Shown in pieces: positions 54,214 through 63,732 of a stretch of 64,000 bases of DNA. Made by a program: the position numbers and the translations under genes. Source of the stretch: Rhizobium sp. Q54 (GTDB taxonomy: Bacteria; Pseudomonadota; Alphaproteobacteria; ATCC43930; CGMCC-115725); assembly GCA_945861155.1 (NCBI GenBank), contig CAMATN010000007.1:1-64000 (forward strand), written 5' to 3'. Positions within the stretch are counted from its first letter, which is position 1, and each line of letters begins with the position of its first letter. The notes beneath the pieces are model-generated. The model searched no databases. It saw only the letters and a list, made by a program, of their open reading frames with translations, and was not told where the DNA came from.

Positions 54214-55929
54214 TTGGCTCAATCATCGCATCACGATCGGCGCATCCATCCCGGCTCCGGGCGGCGGCGCGGCCCGGATCACCCGAAGGGCCGGCAGGTC
54301 GACCCCGCCGCGCTGACCGAGGTGCAAGCGCTGCTCGGCGAGCGCGAGCGGCGGCCCGACCTCTTGATCGAGCACCTGCATGTGCTGCAGGACCATTTCG
54401 GCTGTCTCAACGCGCGCCATCTGGTGGCGCTCGCCGACGAGATGCGCCTTGCGCTCGCCGAGGTCTACGAGGTCGCCTCGTTCTACGCCCATTTTGACAT
54501 CGTCATGGATGACGAGGCGCCGCCGCCGCCGATCACCGTGCGGGTCTGCGACAGCCTCTCTTGTGCGCTGAATGGCGCCGAGGCGCTGCTCGACGGGCTG
54601 CGCGACCGGCTCGGCGACGGCGTCCGCGTGGTGCGGGCGCCGTGCATGGGCGGCTGCGACAAGGCCCCGGTCGTCGCGATCGGCCACGCGCTGCATGAGC
54701 ATGCGAGCCTCGACAATGTCGCAGCTGCGGTGGCGGCCGGCGACACCCACCCCGCGGTCCCGGCCTATATCGACCTTGGCGCCTATCGTGCCGGCGGTGG
54801 CTATGCCCTGCTGCAAGCCTGCCTGTCGGGGGCGCGCCAGGTCGAGGAGGTGATTGCCACGCTGGAAAGCTCGGGATTGCGCGGGCTTGGCGGCGCCGGG
54901 TTTCCGACCGGGCGCAAATGGCGCTTCGTGCGCCAGGAGGCCGGGCCGCGGCTGATGGCGGTCAACGCCGACGAGGGCGAGCCCGGCACCTTCAAGGACC
55001 GCTATTTCCTCGAAACCGACCCGCACCGCTTTCTCGACGGCATGCTGATCGCCGCCTGGGCGGTCGAGGCCGCCGACATCTACATCTATCTGCGCGACGA
55101 ATACCCGCAATGCCAGACGATCCTCGAACGCGAGATCGCCGCGATCGAGAGCGCCGGGCTCGCGCCGCACGCTCGGGTCCATCTCCGGCGCGGCGCCGGC
55201 GCCTATATCTGCGGCGAGGAATCGGCGATGCTCGAAAGCATCGAGGGAAGGCGCGGATTGCCGCGCCACAAGCCGCCGTTTCCGTCGCAGGTCGGGCTGT
55301 TCGGCCGCCCGACCCTGATCAACAACGTCGAGACGCTGTTCTGGGTGCGCGACATCGTCGAGCGCGGCCCGCAATGGTTCACGGCCCAAGGCCGCAACGG
55401 GCGCCAGGGCTTGCGCACCTTTTCCGTGTCGGGGCGGGTCAGGGAGCCCGGGGTCAAGCTCGCCCCGGCCGGCATCACCGCGCGCCAGCTGATCGCGGAA
55501 TTCTGCGGCGGCATGGCAGACGGCCACACCTTCAAGGGCTATCTGCCGGGCGGCGCGTCGGGCGGCATCCTGCCGGCGTCGCTCGCCGACATCCCGCTCG
55601 ATTTCGGCACGCTCGAAGCGGAAGGCTGCTTTACCGGCTCGGGCGCCGTCGTCGTGCTGTCGGACAAGGACGACATGCGGGCGGTCGCGCTCAACCTGAT
55701 GCGGTTTTTCGAGGATGAGAGCTGCGGCCAGTGCACGCCGTGCCGGGTCGGCACCGAAAAGGCGGTCGTGCTGATGAGCCAGCCGCGCTGGAACGAGACG
55801 CTGCTCGCCGATCTGACGCGCGTGATGGGCGACGCGTCGATCTGCGGCCTGGGACAAGCGGCGATGAACCCGGTCAAGATGGTGCTGAAACATTTCCCCG
55901 AGGATTTGACGGGCGGAGATCTCCGATGA
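54214..55929 (+). CDS. NAD-dependent formate dehydrogenase, fused gamma/beta (NuoE/NuoF-like) subunit
   Basis: A 571-residue fusion. Residues about 30-185 are NuoE-like with a [2Fe-2S] thioredoxin-fold site (CDSLSC and CMGGC). Residues about 195-565 are NuoF-like: GLRGLGGAGFPTGRKW and NADEGEPGTFKDR for NADH, RRGAGAYICGEESAMLESIEG for FMN, and the [4Fe-4S] ligands SCGQCTPCR plus a later Cys in SICGLGQ. It passes electrons from the formate site to NAD. Start TTG at 54214 is uncertain. Followed by a repeat-bearing 175-bp spacer and the catalytic subunit. Confidence 0.9.
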   Translation: MAQSSHHDRRIHPGSGRRRGPDHPKGRQVDPAALTEVQALLGERERRPDLLIEHLHVLQDHFGCLNARHLVALADEMRLALAEVYEVASFYAHFDIVMDDEAPPPPITVRVCDSLSCALNGAEALLDGLRDRLGDGVRVVRAPCMGGCDKAPVVAIGHALHEHASLDNVAAAVAAGDTHPAVPAYIDLGAYRAGGGYALLQACLSGARQVEEVIATLESSGLRGLGGAGFPTGRKWRFVRQEAGPRLMAVNADEGEPGTFKDRYFLETDPHRFLDGMLIAAWAVEAADIYIYLRDEYPQCQTILEREIAAIESAGLAPHARVHLRRGAGAYICGEESAMLESIEGRRGLPRHKPPFPSQVGLFGRPTLINNVETLFWVRDIVERGPQWFTAQGRNGRQGLRTFSVSGRVREPGVKLAPAGITARQLIAEFCGGMADGHTFKGYLPGGASGGILPASLADIPLDFGTLEAEGCFTGSGAVVVLSDKDDMRAVALNLMRFFEDESCGQCTPCRVGTEKAVVLMSQPRWNETLLADLTRVMGDASICGLGQAAMNPVKMVLKHFPEDLTGGDLR

Positions 55930-56108
55930 GCAGCGCGTTGCTCCGCGTCGACCCGACCCCGTTGATTGTCATCCCGGCGGAAGCCGGGATCCATCCGGAA
56001 GCGCCCGAGCCGGTGGAGAGATGGATCCCGGCTTTCGCCGGGATGACATCGTTAAAGGGGCAGGCGGCGTGGCCGTCTCCGAGGCACCGTACCGGAGAGC
56101 CGATATGA
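55926..56108 (+). other. Bridging open frame across a REP element between the formate dehydrogenase genes
   Basis: A 60-codon frame starts with an ATG that overlaps the beta-subunit stop (ATGA, 55926-55929) and ends with a TGA overlapping the alpha-subunit ATG (ATGA, 56105-56108). Its middle is the translated REP element (IPAEAGIHPEAPEP...RWIPAFAGMT). It is unlikely to encode a functional protein, but it could keep ribosomes moving between the two genes. Confidence 0.5.
55968..56048. repeat. Paired REP-like palindromes (BIME-like)
   Basis: TCATCCCGGCGGAAGCCGGGATCC and GGATCCCGGCTTTCGCCGGGATGA face each other around GCGCCCGAGCCGGTGGAG. Nearly the same centre occurs at 52714-52796. Confidence 0.9.
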
Positions 56109-58882
56109 GCGAGCCGATCCGCTTTTTTCTCGACGGCGCCGAAGTTGAGGCCGAGCCGGGCGAGACGATCTGGCAGGTGGCAAACCGGCAGGGGGTCGAG
56201 ATCCCGCATCTGTGCTGGCTGCCCAAGCCGAGCTACCGCGCCGACGGCAATTGCCGCGCCTGCATGGTCGAGATTGACGGCGAGCGGGTGCTTGCCGCGT
56301 CCTGCATCCGCCGGCCGAGCCCGGGCATGAAGGTGCATTCGGCCAGCGAGCGGGCCAAGGAATCGCGCCAGCTGGTGTTCGAATTGCTGGTCGGCGACCA
56401 GCCCGACCGCGCCGCCGCGCATGACCCGGATTCGCGCCTGTGGCAATGGGCCGACGCGCTCGATATCAGCGACAGCCGCTTCCCGCGGCGCGCCCCGGCC
56501 GCCCCCGACCGCAGCCATCCGGCGATGGCGGTGCAGCTCGACGCCTGCATCCACTGCAATCTGTGCGTGCGCGCCTGCCGCGAAGTCCAGGTCAACGACG
56601 TGATCGGCATGGCCGGGCGCGGCCACCACGAAAAGATCGTGTTCGACTTCGACGATCCGATGGGCAACTCGACCTGCGTCGCCTGCGGCGAATGCGTGCA
56701 GGCCTGTCCGACCGGCGCCTTGATGCCGGCGAGCCTCGTCGACGACAACGGCACCTACACCAACGCGCCCGACCGCCAGGTCGAGAGCGTCTGCCCCTAT
56801 TGCGGGGTCGGCTGCCAGCTGGTCTACCAGATCAAGGACGACCGCATCGTCGCGGTCGAGGGCAAGGACGGGCCGGCCAACCACAACCGGCTCTGCGTCA
56901 AGGGCCGCTTCGGCTTCGATTACGTCCACCATTCCGACCGGCTGACCGAGCCGATGATCCGCAAGGACGGCGTGCCGAAGGACGATGTCGCGATCGACCC
57001 GGCCAACCCGTTCACCCATTTCCGCAAGGCGACCTGGGAAGAGGCGCTCGACCGTGCCGCGACCGGGCTGAGCCGCATCCGCGACGGCAATGGCGCCGCC
57101 TTTGGGGGCCGGGCTCTCGCCGGGTTCGGCTCGGCCAAGGGCTCGAACGAGGAGGCCTATCTGTTCCAGAAGCTGGTGCGCACCGGTTTCGGCAGCAACA
57201 ATGTCGACCATTGCACGCGGCTGTGCCACGCCTCCTCGGTCGCGGCGCTGATGGAGGGGATCGGCTCGGGCGCGGTTACCGCGCCGTTCACCGCCGCGGC
57301 GGACGCCGAGGTCATCATCATCATCGGCGCGCGGCCGGCCGAAAATCACCCCGTGGCGGCCACCTTCTTCAAGCAGGCGACCAAGCGCGGCGCCAAATTA
57401 TTCGTGATGGACCCGCGCGGCCAGGTCATGGCGCGCTATGCGACCAAGATGCTGCGCTTCAAGCCGGGCCGCGACGTCGCGATGCTCAACGCGATGCTGC
57501 ACACGATCGTCGAGGAGGAGCTCTACGACCGCCAGTACGTGCAGGCGCACACCGAGGATTTCGCGGCGTTGCGCGAGCACGTCCGCGACTATCCGCCGGA
57601 GAAGATGGCCGAAATTTGCGGCGTCGACGCGGCGACGCTGCGCGAGGTCGCGCGGACCTATGCCCGCGCCCGATCGGCGATCATCTTCTGGGGCATGGGC
57701 ATTTCGCAGCATGTCCACGGCACCGATAACGCGCGCTGCCTGATCGCGCTCGCGCTCGTCACCGGGCAGGTCGGGCGGCCCGGCACCGGGCTGCACCCGC
57801 TGCGCGGCCAGAACAACGTGCAGGGCGCCTCCGATGCCGCGCTGATCCCGATGTTCTATCCCGACTACCAATCGGTCGAGGACCCGCGGGTGCGCGAGAA
57901 ATTCGAGGCGCTGTGGCAGACCCCGCTCGACCCCAAGCGCGGGCTGACCGTCGTCGAGATCATGGACGCGATCCATGCCGGTCAGATCAAGGGCATGTAC
58001 ATCATGGGCGAGAACCCCGCGATGTCGGACCCCGATTTGCGCCACGCCCGCGAGGCGCTCGCCCATCTCGAGCATCTGGTCGTGCAGGATTTGTTCCTGA
58101 CCGAGACCGCGAAATACGCCGATGTCGTGCTGCCGGCCTCGGCCTGGCCCGAGAAGGACGGCACCGTCACCAACACCAACCGCCAGGTCCAGATCGGCCG
58201 CATCGCGCTGCCATTGCCCGGCCATGCCCGGCAGGATTGGTGGATCATCCAGGAACTGGCGCGCCGCCTCGGACTCGACTGGTCCTACACCCACCCGCGC
58301 GACGTATTCGCCGAGATGAAACAAGCGATGCCGTCCTTGAACGGCATCACCTGGGAGCGGCTGCAGCGCGAGCATGCGGTCACCTATCCCTGCGATTCGG
58401 AGACCGAGCCCGGCCACGCCATCGTCTTTGGCGAGGGTTTCCCGACCAAGTCGGGGCGCGGCCGCTTTGTGCCGGCGGCGATCATCCCGCCGGCCGAGGA
58501 GCCCGATTCCGACTATCCGATGGTGCTGACCACCGGGCGCCAGCTCGAACATTGGCATACCGGGGCGATGACAAGGCGCGCCAGCGTGCTCGACGAACTC
58601 GAGCCCGAAGCGGTGGCGAGCCTCGCGCCGGCTGAATTGCGCCGCCTTGGCGTCGCGATCGGCGACCATGTCAGGATCACGACGCGGCGCGGCAGCATCG
58701 AATTGAAGGCGCGTCCCGACAGCGCGATCTCGCCCGGCATGGTGTTCGTGCCGTTCTGTTATGCCGAGGCCGCCGCCAACATCCTGACCAACCCGCAACT
58801 CGATCCGTTCGGCAAGATCCCGGAATACAAATTCTGCGCCGCCCGGGTCGAAGCGGTCAGGGCGCGCGTTGCCGCTGAATAG
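56105..58882 (+). CDS. Formate dehydrogenase catalytic (alpha) subunit, Mo/W-bis-MGD
   Basis: A 925-residue catalytic subunit that oxidises formate to CO2. Order: an N-terminal [2Fe-2S] ferredoxin domain (C37, C50, C53, C67); then the region where many FdsA proteins have a His-Cys3 cluster, here without cysteines (LLVGDQPDRAAAHDPDS); two [4Fe-4S] sites (C148, C151, C154, C158 and C191, C194, C197, C201); and the molybdopterin domain with its own cluster (CPYCGVGC). The metal ligand is Cys374 followed by His375 in DHCTRLCHASSV, the place of selenocysteine in E. coli FdhF. ATG 56105 overlaps the preceding bridging frame. FdsD, FdhD and cofactor genes are not nearby. Confidence 0.93.
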   Translation: MSEPIRFFLDGAEVEAEPGETIWQVANRQGVEIPHLCWLPKPSYRADGNCRACMVEIDGERVLAASCIRRPSPGMKVHSASERAKESRQLVFELLVGDQPDRAAAHDPDSRLWQWADALDISDSRFPRRAPAAPDRSHPAMAVQLDACIHCNLCVRACREVQVNDVIGMAGRGHHEKIVFDFDDPMGNSTCVACGECVQACPTGALMPASLVDDNGTYTNAPDRQVESVCPYCGVGCQLVYQIKDDRIVAVEGKDGPANHNRLCVKGRFGFDYVHHSDRLTEPMIRKDGVPKDDVAIDPANPFTHFRKATWEEALDRAATGLSRIRDGNGAAFGGRALAGFGSAKGSNEEAYLFQKLVRTGFGSNNVDHCTRLCHASSVAALMEGIGSGAVTAPFTAAADAEVIIIIGARPAENHPVAATFFKQATKRGAKLFVMDPRGQVMARYATKMLRFKPGRDVAMLNAMLHTIVEEELYDRQYVQAHTEDFAALREHVRDYPPEKMAEICGVDAATLREVARTYARARSAIIFWGMGISQHVHGTDNARCLIALALVTGQVGRPGTGLHPLRGQNNVQGASDAALIPMFYPDYQSVEDPRVREKFEALWQTPLDPKRGLTVVEIMDAIHAGQIKGMYIMGENPAMSDPDLRHAREALAHLEHLVVQDLFLTETAKYADVVLPASAWPEKDGTVTNTNRQVQIGRIALPLPGHARQDWWIIQELARRLGLDWSYTHPRDVFAEMKQAMPSLNGITWERLQREHAVTYPCDSETEPGHAIVFGEGFPTKSGRGRFVPAAIIPPAEEPDSDYPMVLTTGRQLEHWHTGAMTRRASVLDELEPEAVASLAPAELRRLGVAIGDHVRITTRRGSIELKARPDSAISPGMVFVPFCYAEAAANILTNPQLDPFGKIPEYKFCAARVEAVRARVAAE

Positions 58883-58903
58883 GCGCCATTCCCGATAATC
58901 GCG

Positions 58904-59332
58904 ATGCGGCGGGCTTTGTCGGGGCTGCTGCTTTCGGCGCTTGCCGGGTGCGCGCCCGCGGCGGAATTGTCGCGGGCGGCGTCGGACGATTGTGTGATGG
59001 CCACGGGACAGAAAATGCTCGTGGCCGAACTGTTTTTTGGGCGGAATGTCGCCGGGCGGGAGCCGGTTACCGAGGCTGAATGGGCAGCGTTCGCGGCACA
59101 GGTGCTGACCCCGCATTTTCCGGACGGGTTCACGGTAATCGATGGCGACGGGCAATGGCGGGACCCGCGGACCGGAAGGATCGCACGCGAGCGTACCAAG
59201 ATCATGCTGGTCGCCGCGCGGCGCGACCCCGATCTCGGCCGCCGATTATCCGCGGTGATCGACGCCTACAAGACGCGATATCATCAGCAATCGGTCGGCC
59301 TCGTCGCGCGCGATTCGTGCGCGTCCTTCTGA
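58904..59332 (+). CDS. DUF3574 lipoprotein
   Basis: A 142-residue protein with a lipoprotein signal (GLLLSALAGC, lipobox L-A-G-C) and a DUF3574 domain: AELFFGRNVAG, EAEWAAFAAQVLTPHFPDGFTVIDGDGQWRDPRTGRI, RERTKIMLVA. Function of the family is unknown; it is placed in the periplasm or on a membrane surface. ATG 58904, 21 bp after the formate dehydrogenase stop, so it may be on the same transcript. Converges with the acyltransferase gene. Confidence 0.83.
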   Translation: MRRALSGLLLSALAGCAPAAELSRAASDDCVMATGQKMLVAELFFGRNVAGREPVTEAEWAAFAAQVLTPHFPDGFTVIDGDGQWRDPRTGRIARERTKIMLVAARRDPDLGRRLSAVIDAYKTRYHQQSVGLVARDSCASF

Positions 59333-59345
59333 GCGGTGGCCTCCG

Positions 59346-60656
59346 CTAAAGTAGCGGGCGAGCCCCGGCTATCGGATGGGCGCCGGTGCGGGGAGGAAAC
59401 GCGGCGGCGGGCATGATCGCGCGCCGACCGGCCCCGATCAGCGGAGCGAGGGCCGGCGCCCGTTCGAGCGCCGCGCTCGCGCTCCAGCTCAACAACAGCG
59501 TCGCGCCGAAGACGATTGCCGCCTTGACGAGCGCCGGCAATTCGACGCCGAGCAGCGCGAATTGCAGCCATACGACAAACAGATAGTGGAGGAGGTACAT
59601 GCCGTAGGCGTGGTTCTTGAGGCTGGCGAGCACCTGCGAGCGGACGCGGCCGAAACGCAGCGCCACGGCCAACACCATGAAACAGCTGGCGAAACATGCG
59701 AGTACGAAGCTCAGATTGTCGGCGAGCCGCAACCCGAGCGAAGCCCCCGCCGGGTCGGCCATCACCGGCGCCGTCAGTCCCATCCACAGCAGGAGAAGCA
59801 GGGGCGCGGCGACGAGCCAGGTTTTCCAGCGGCGCGCCAGCGGCCCATCCGGCGCCAACAGGCCGCGCTCGATGCCGCAGGCGCCAATCACCGCGCCGGC
59901 CAGGAAATAGAGCGCGTAGTGCAAGGGCCGGCTGAGCTGGAACGAGAAGGGCCCCTGCTGAAACCAATCCGAGATGCCGAAGGCGAGCGCCAGCGGGATA
60001 TAGGCGACGGCCGACGCCAGTACGAGCCCGCCGAGGAATATCGCCGGGCGCTGCCGCGCATAGAAGGACAGCCGCAGCACCGTGTCCCGGCGGGTCGCCG
60101 TCAGCTGATAGAGCCCGACAGCCGCGATATCAAACAGCAGCAGCAGCCACAGGAACCACACCGGGCCGCTCGGCCACAGCGGCAACGCGAGCCAGTGGCG
60201 CCAGTAATCGGCGATGCCCGGATCGACCCCCGACGCGAGGGCGCTCTGCACATAGGTCGGGTAATGCGCGAGCGGCATCAGCAGCGTCACGACCAGCGCG
60301 AACGGCAGGCCCAGCCGCAGAACGCGGTCGGAAAGGAACGCGCGGGCATCCTTGCGCGACAGGCTCGTCCAAACGAAAAGGCCCGACAGCAGGAAAAAGA
60401 ACGACATCAGGAAGACGTCGAGCCAGGCGCAAAACAGGTCGAAGCCGATCCAGCGCTGGCTGTCGACGATCGGGAAGGCGCGCCACAGGAAGGGCGCGCT
60501 GTCGAACGCGAAGGATTGCTGCGGCAGGAAATTCAGATAGGCCAACACCGAGTGAAACGCGAGGACGAGCAGGATGACGATCGCGCGCAGATTGTCGATC
60601 GCCAGGCTCGACCGCGCGAATGCCGGGTTCGTCATGCGTTCAGCGCCGTAGCTCAT
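59346..60656 (-). CDS. Acyltransferase 3 family membrane protein
   Basis: A 436-residue integral membrane acyltransferase (OafA/OpgC-like superfamily) with about ten helices. The N-terminal helix has the RAIVILLVLAFHSVLAY motif whose His is typical of the family; RLGLPFALVV and MYLLHYLFVVWLQF near the end are also typical. It likely adds an acyl group to a glycan, glucan or lipid. ATG 60654-60656 has GAGG upstream and overlaps the hpnN stop by 17 bp; ATG 60635 is an alternative with no overlap. The pair looks co-transcribed. Confidence 0.85.
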   Translation of the reverse strand: MSYGAERMTNPAFARSSLAIDNLRAIVILLVLAFHSVLAYLNFLPQQSFAFDSAPFLWRAFPIVDSQRWIGFDLFCAWLDVFLMSFFFLLSGLFVWTSLSRKDARAFLSDRVLRLGLPFALVVTLLMPLAHYPTYVQSALASGVDPGIADYWRHWLALPLWPSGPVWFLWLLLLFDIAAVGLYQLTATRRDTVLRLSFYARQRPAIFLGGLVLASAVAYIPLALAFGISDWFQQGPFSFQLSRPLHYALYFLAGAVIGACGIERGLLAPDGPLARRWKTWLVAAPLLLLLWMGLTAPVMADPAGASLGLRLADNLSFVLACFASCFMVLAVALRFGRVRSQVLASLKNHAYGMYLLHYLFVVWLQFALLGVELPALVKAAIVFGATLLLSWSASAALERAPALAPLIGAGRRAIMPAAAFPPRTGAHPIAGARPLL

Positions 60657-63417
60657 CGGAAACCGCCTCGTCGTGGTGTTGGTGGTGAGGTTGAACACTC
60701 CCCGGGTCGCATCCCGGCGAGCGGCGCGGCTCGAGGTCCCAGCCGACCAGCTCTGGCACTCGCCGCGCGGAGGTTATCGCCTTTACGACGATTTCGGCCG
60801 CGTCGATTTCCGCCGGAAGCGGCTGAGGCGCAGGCTCGGCTTTGTTGCGCGGCGGGCCCATCAGGGCGGGCTGGAACAAGACCGCCGCGGCCATCGTGCA
60901 CAACAGCGCCAGCGCCATCAACTGGCCCATGCTCGAGGTGCCCGGATGGCTCGACAGCCAGAGGCTGCCAAACGCGGTGCCGGTCGTCATCGCGCTGAAA
61001 ATGACGGCGCGGCTCAGGGTCGATTGCACGAGCGCGGTGTGGCCGCGCCGCCACGCCATGACGTAATAGATCTTGAACGCGACGCCGACCCCGAGCAGCA
61101 GCGGCAGCGCGATGATGTTCGCGAAATTGAGCGGCAAACCGAGGACGACGCACAGTTCGAGCGTCACCACCGCGGCAACCAGCAGCGGCGCCAATGTCAG
61201 CAGCACGTCGCTGAGCCGGCGCAGCGTCACCCACAGCAGCACGAAGATGCCGACCAGCGCGAACACTCCGGCCTCGATGAAGGCGCGCAGGATCGTGTTG
61301 CCGGCCTCGTAAAGCATCACCGCCGGGCCGGTCGCATCGGGCTCGATCGCGAGCACCGCTTCGACGAACTCGCGCAGCACCGCGGTGTCGTCGGGGTCGC
61401 CCCTGGGGAGCACCTGCACCCGCGCGTCGCCCGCCTGGGTCTGCCAGGCGCGCCTCAATTCGTCGGGCAGCGTCGCGCTGGTGACGGATTGCGGGGCGAG
61501 CGCCGCGCTGAGCCCCGACAGCGACACGCGCAACGGCGCGACAAACGCCTGGGTTGCCCGCTCCCGGACCGTCGGGTCGGCCGTCGCCAGCTGCGTCAGG
61601 AGCCCGGAAAGACGGGTTGCAGCCTCGGCGCCCGGTCCAGAAGTCGCGCCGGCGAACTGCGCCAGGATGCCGGCGGTCGTCAGAAGCGCCTCGACGTTCT
61701 CCCGGTCGGTCGGCGGCGGTTTGGGTTGCGCCGGGTTGAGCGCCGGGCCGATCGCACTCGCCATCTGGCGGATCGATCCGAGCTTTTTGTCCTGATCGGC
61801 GGGCACGAAGCTGCCCAGGGTCGCCGTCCGCGAGACTTGCGGCAACGCGGCGAGGCGGGTTGCAACGGCGTCCGCTGCGCGCAGGTCCGGCTTGATGATT
61901 TCGATCGCGTTGGCGCCGGTTTGCGGGTCGCGGCGCAGTTCGAGGAAGGTGGCAACCGACTCCGCCTTCGGGTTCTGCAAATGCATCGGGTTGAAGTCGA
62001 ACGGCAGCCAGTACAATAGCGGTGCGGCGAGGAGGGCGATGCCGGCGGTCCCCGCGACGACCGCCACCCGATGGCGTTCGAGGAACCGGTCGACCGGCGC
62101 GAGCAGGGCAAACCCCATCGGCCGGGTCTCGGCGGGCGGATTGAGCACCGCAAGCAGCGCCGGCAGCACGGTAATGCTGGTCAGGAACGCGATGATCATG
62201 CCGAGCCCGGCTATGAGGCCGAGTTCGGAGAGCCCGCGATAGGAGGTCGGCACGAACGCGGCGAAGCCGAGCGCGGTCGCCGCGGCGGCCAGCACCAAGG
62301 GTCCCCCGGCCTTGCGCGCGGCGCTGACCAGGGCTGGATGCAGCCCGCCGATATCGTGGCGTTCAGCCCGATAGCGAACCGCGAACTGGATGCCGAAATC
62401 GACGCCGAGCCCGACAAACAGCACAAAGAACGCGACCGACATCAGGTTGAGCGACCCGACCAGGAACAAGCCGAGCGCGGCGGACATCGCCAACCCGCAC
62501 AACAGGCTGATCGCGGTCGCCAAAATGATCCGCCACGACCGCAGCGCCAGCCACAAGATCAGCAGCACCGCGCCGAGCGACAGTGCGGCGTTGAGGACCG
62601 CATGTTCCTGCACGGCGCCGAACTGCGCGTCGTTCATCGGCACGAGGCCGGTCTGCCGCACCCGGGCCTGATGGTCGCCGCCCAGGTTGAGTTGCTGCGC
62701 GGTTCGCGCGACGGCTTCGGTCGCGGCGCGGCCGGGTTCCAGGCTGCGATAATCGAGCACCGGCTGGATCTGGATGAACCGGCGCAACTCGCCGGGATCG
62801 GCCGGCTTGCCGCTGGCCAGCACCCGCCACGAGAAATGGGCGGGACGCCCGGCCAGCAATTCGCCGACCGTGTCGGCCGCCAGGCTCATCGGCCGGGCCA
62901 GCGCATCGAGCCCGTACATCCCGTTGGCGACGCCCATCACGCCGTAATAGAGCGCGCCGAGCGCGCCTCTGAGGCTCGGATCGGCGCTCAGCGCTCCGAT
63001 TAGCGGAGCGGCGCCGTCCATGCTGCCGGCAATCCGCGCCAGTTCGTCGGTCGGCACATATAAAAGGGCGTTGCGGGCGAAGAACGGCCCGGTCTGCATT
63101 GCCTCGACCGCGCGGAAATTCTGGCGGTCCGCCGCGAGCGCCGCGCTCAGCCGGGTCGTCGCCTGATCGACCTGCTCCGGCGTCGGCGCGTCGACGACGA
63201 CTGTGATGCCGTGCTCGGGAAATGCCGCGAGGTATTGATGAGCGCGCTGGGTCCACGCCAGATCGCGCGGGAACAATTCCTTGATATCCGTCGCGATCGC
63301 GAAATGCTGCGCCGCGTAAATGGCGGAAGCGCCGGCCAGGGCGACGGCGAACGCGATGACCGGCCAGGCATGGCGGCAGCACAAATCAACGAGGCGGACA
63401 ATCGAGGATCTCAGCAT
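60640..63417 (-). CDS. hpnN: Hopanoid transporter HpnN (RND/MMPL family)
   Basis: A 925-residue RND-type transporter that by family knowledge moves hopanoids from the inner to the outer membrane. It has two repeats of a large periplasmic domain and six helices. The first loop starts after the N-terminal helix at HFAIATDIKELFPRDLAWTQR, typical of HpnN; FVGLGVDFGIQFAVRYRAER and LLLGVGVAFKIYYVMAWRRG mark the equivalent fourth helices of the two halves. The C-terminus ends in a His-rich tail (HHQHHDEAV). Start ATG 63415-63417. No other hpn gene is in the window. Confidence 0.9.
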   Translation of the reverse strand: MLRSSIVRLVDLCCRHAWPVIAFAVALAGASAIYAAQHFAIATDIKELFPRDLAWTQRAHQYLAAFPEHGITVVVDAPTPEQVDQATTRLSAALAADRQNFRAVEAMQTGPFFARNALLYVPTDELARIAGSMDGAAPLIGALSADPSLRGALGALYYGVMGVANGMYGLDALARPMSLAADTVGELLAGRPAHFSWRVLASGKPADPGELRRFIQIQPVLDYRSLEPGRAATEAVARTAQQLNLGGDHQARVRQTGLVPMNDAQFGAVQEHAVLNAALSLGAVLLILWLALRSWRIILATAISLLCGLAMSAALGLFLVGSLNLMSVAFFVLFVGLGVDFGIQFAVRYRAERHDIGGLHPALVSAARKAGGPLVLAAAATALGFAAFVPTSYRGLSELGLIAGLGMIIAFLTSITVLPALLAVLNPPAETRPMGFALLAPVDRFLERHRVAVVAGTAGIALLAAPLLYWLPFDFNPMHLQNPKAESVATFLELRRDPQTGANAIEIIKPDLRAADAVATRLAALPQVSRTATLGSFVPADQDKKLGSIRQMASAIGPALNPAQPKPPPTDRENVEALLTTAGILAQFAGATSGPGAEAATRLSGLLTQLATADPTVRERATQAFVAPLRVSLSGLSAALAPQSVTSATLPDELRRAWQTQAGDARVQVLPRGDPDDTAVLREFVEAVLAIEPDATGPAVMLYEAGNTILRAFIEAGVFALVGIFVLLWVTLRRLSDVLLTLAPLLVAAVVTLELCVVLGLPLNFANIIALPLLLGVGVAFKIYYVMAWRRGHTALVQSTLSRAVIFSAMTTGTAFGSLWLSSHPGTSSMGQLMALALLCTMAAAVLFQPALMGPPRNKAEPAPQPLPAEIDAAEIVVKAITSARRVPELVGWDLEPRRSPGCDPGSVQPHHQHHDEAVSDELRR

Positions 63418-63732
63418 GCCGGATGCCTGTAAGCCACGAGGCGACCGCCAGCGCCGTGATCCCGTCGTGCCGTCGCCATCAATCGGGTCCTATCACTGCG
63501 GTCCAATCGATGAGTCCTTGGGGGTTCGACGTTACGTGCAGCAATAAAACCCTGACGAAACCATTCGGTTCCCCAACCTCCCGTCCGCCCCGCCCGGGTT
63601 CGGTCAAAACCCGGCCGCCGGATACTCTCGAATACCCGCCCCTTTTCGCGGGAATTCCTTTCGGGCATCATCCGAACATGAAAATGCCCGATTCATTCGC
63701 GCAGGATCGGGTGCGTCGCTTGGGAGGTCGGG
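63418..63732. other. Gene-free divergent promoter region
   Basis: 315 bp between hpnN and a rightward gene. A hairpin CGGGCAT...ATGCCCG lies at 63662-63690, and a shorter one (CCCGC...GCGGG) at about 63638-63652. No clear -35/-10 pair was recognised. Confidence 0.5.

Noticed and set aside
56021-56104. A longer start for the formate dehydrogenase alpha subunit
   Set aside because: The added residues come from the REP element; the ferredoxin domain begins just after the ATG at 56105.
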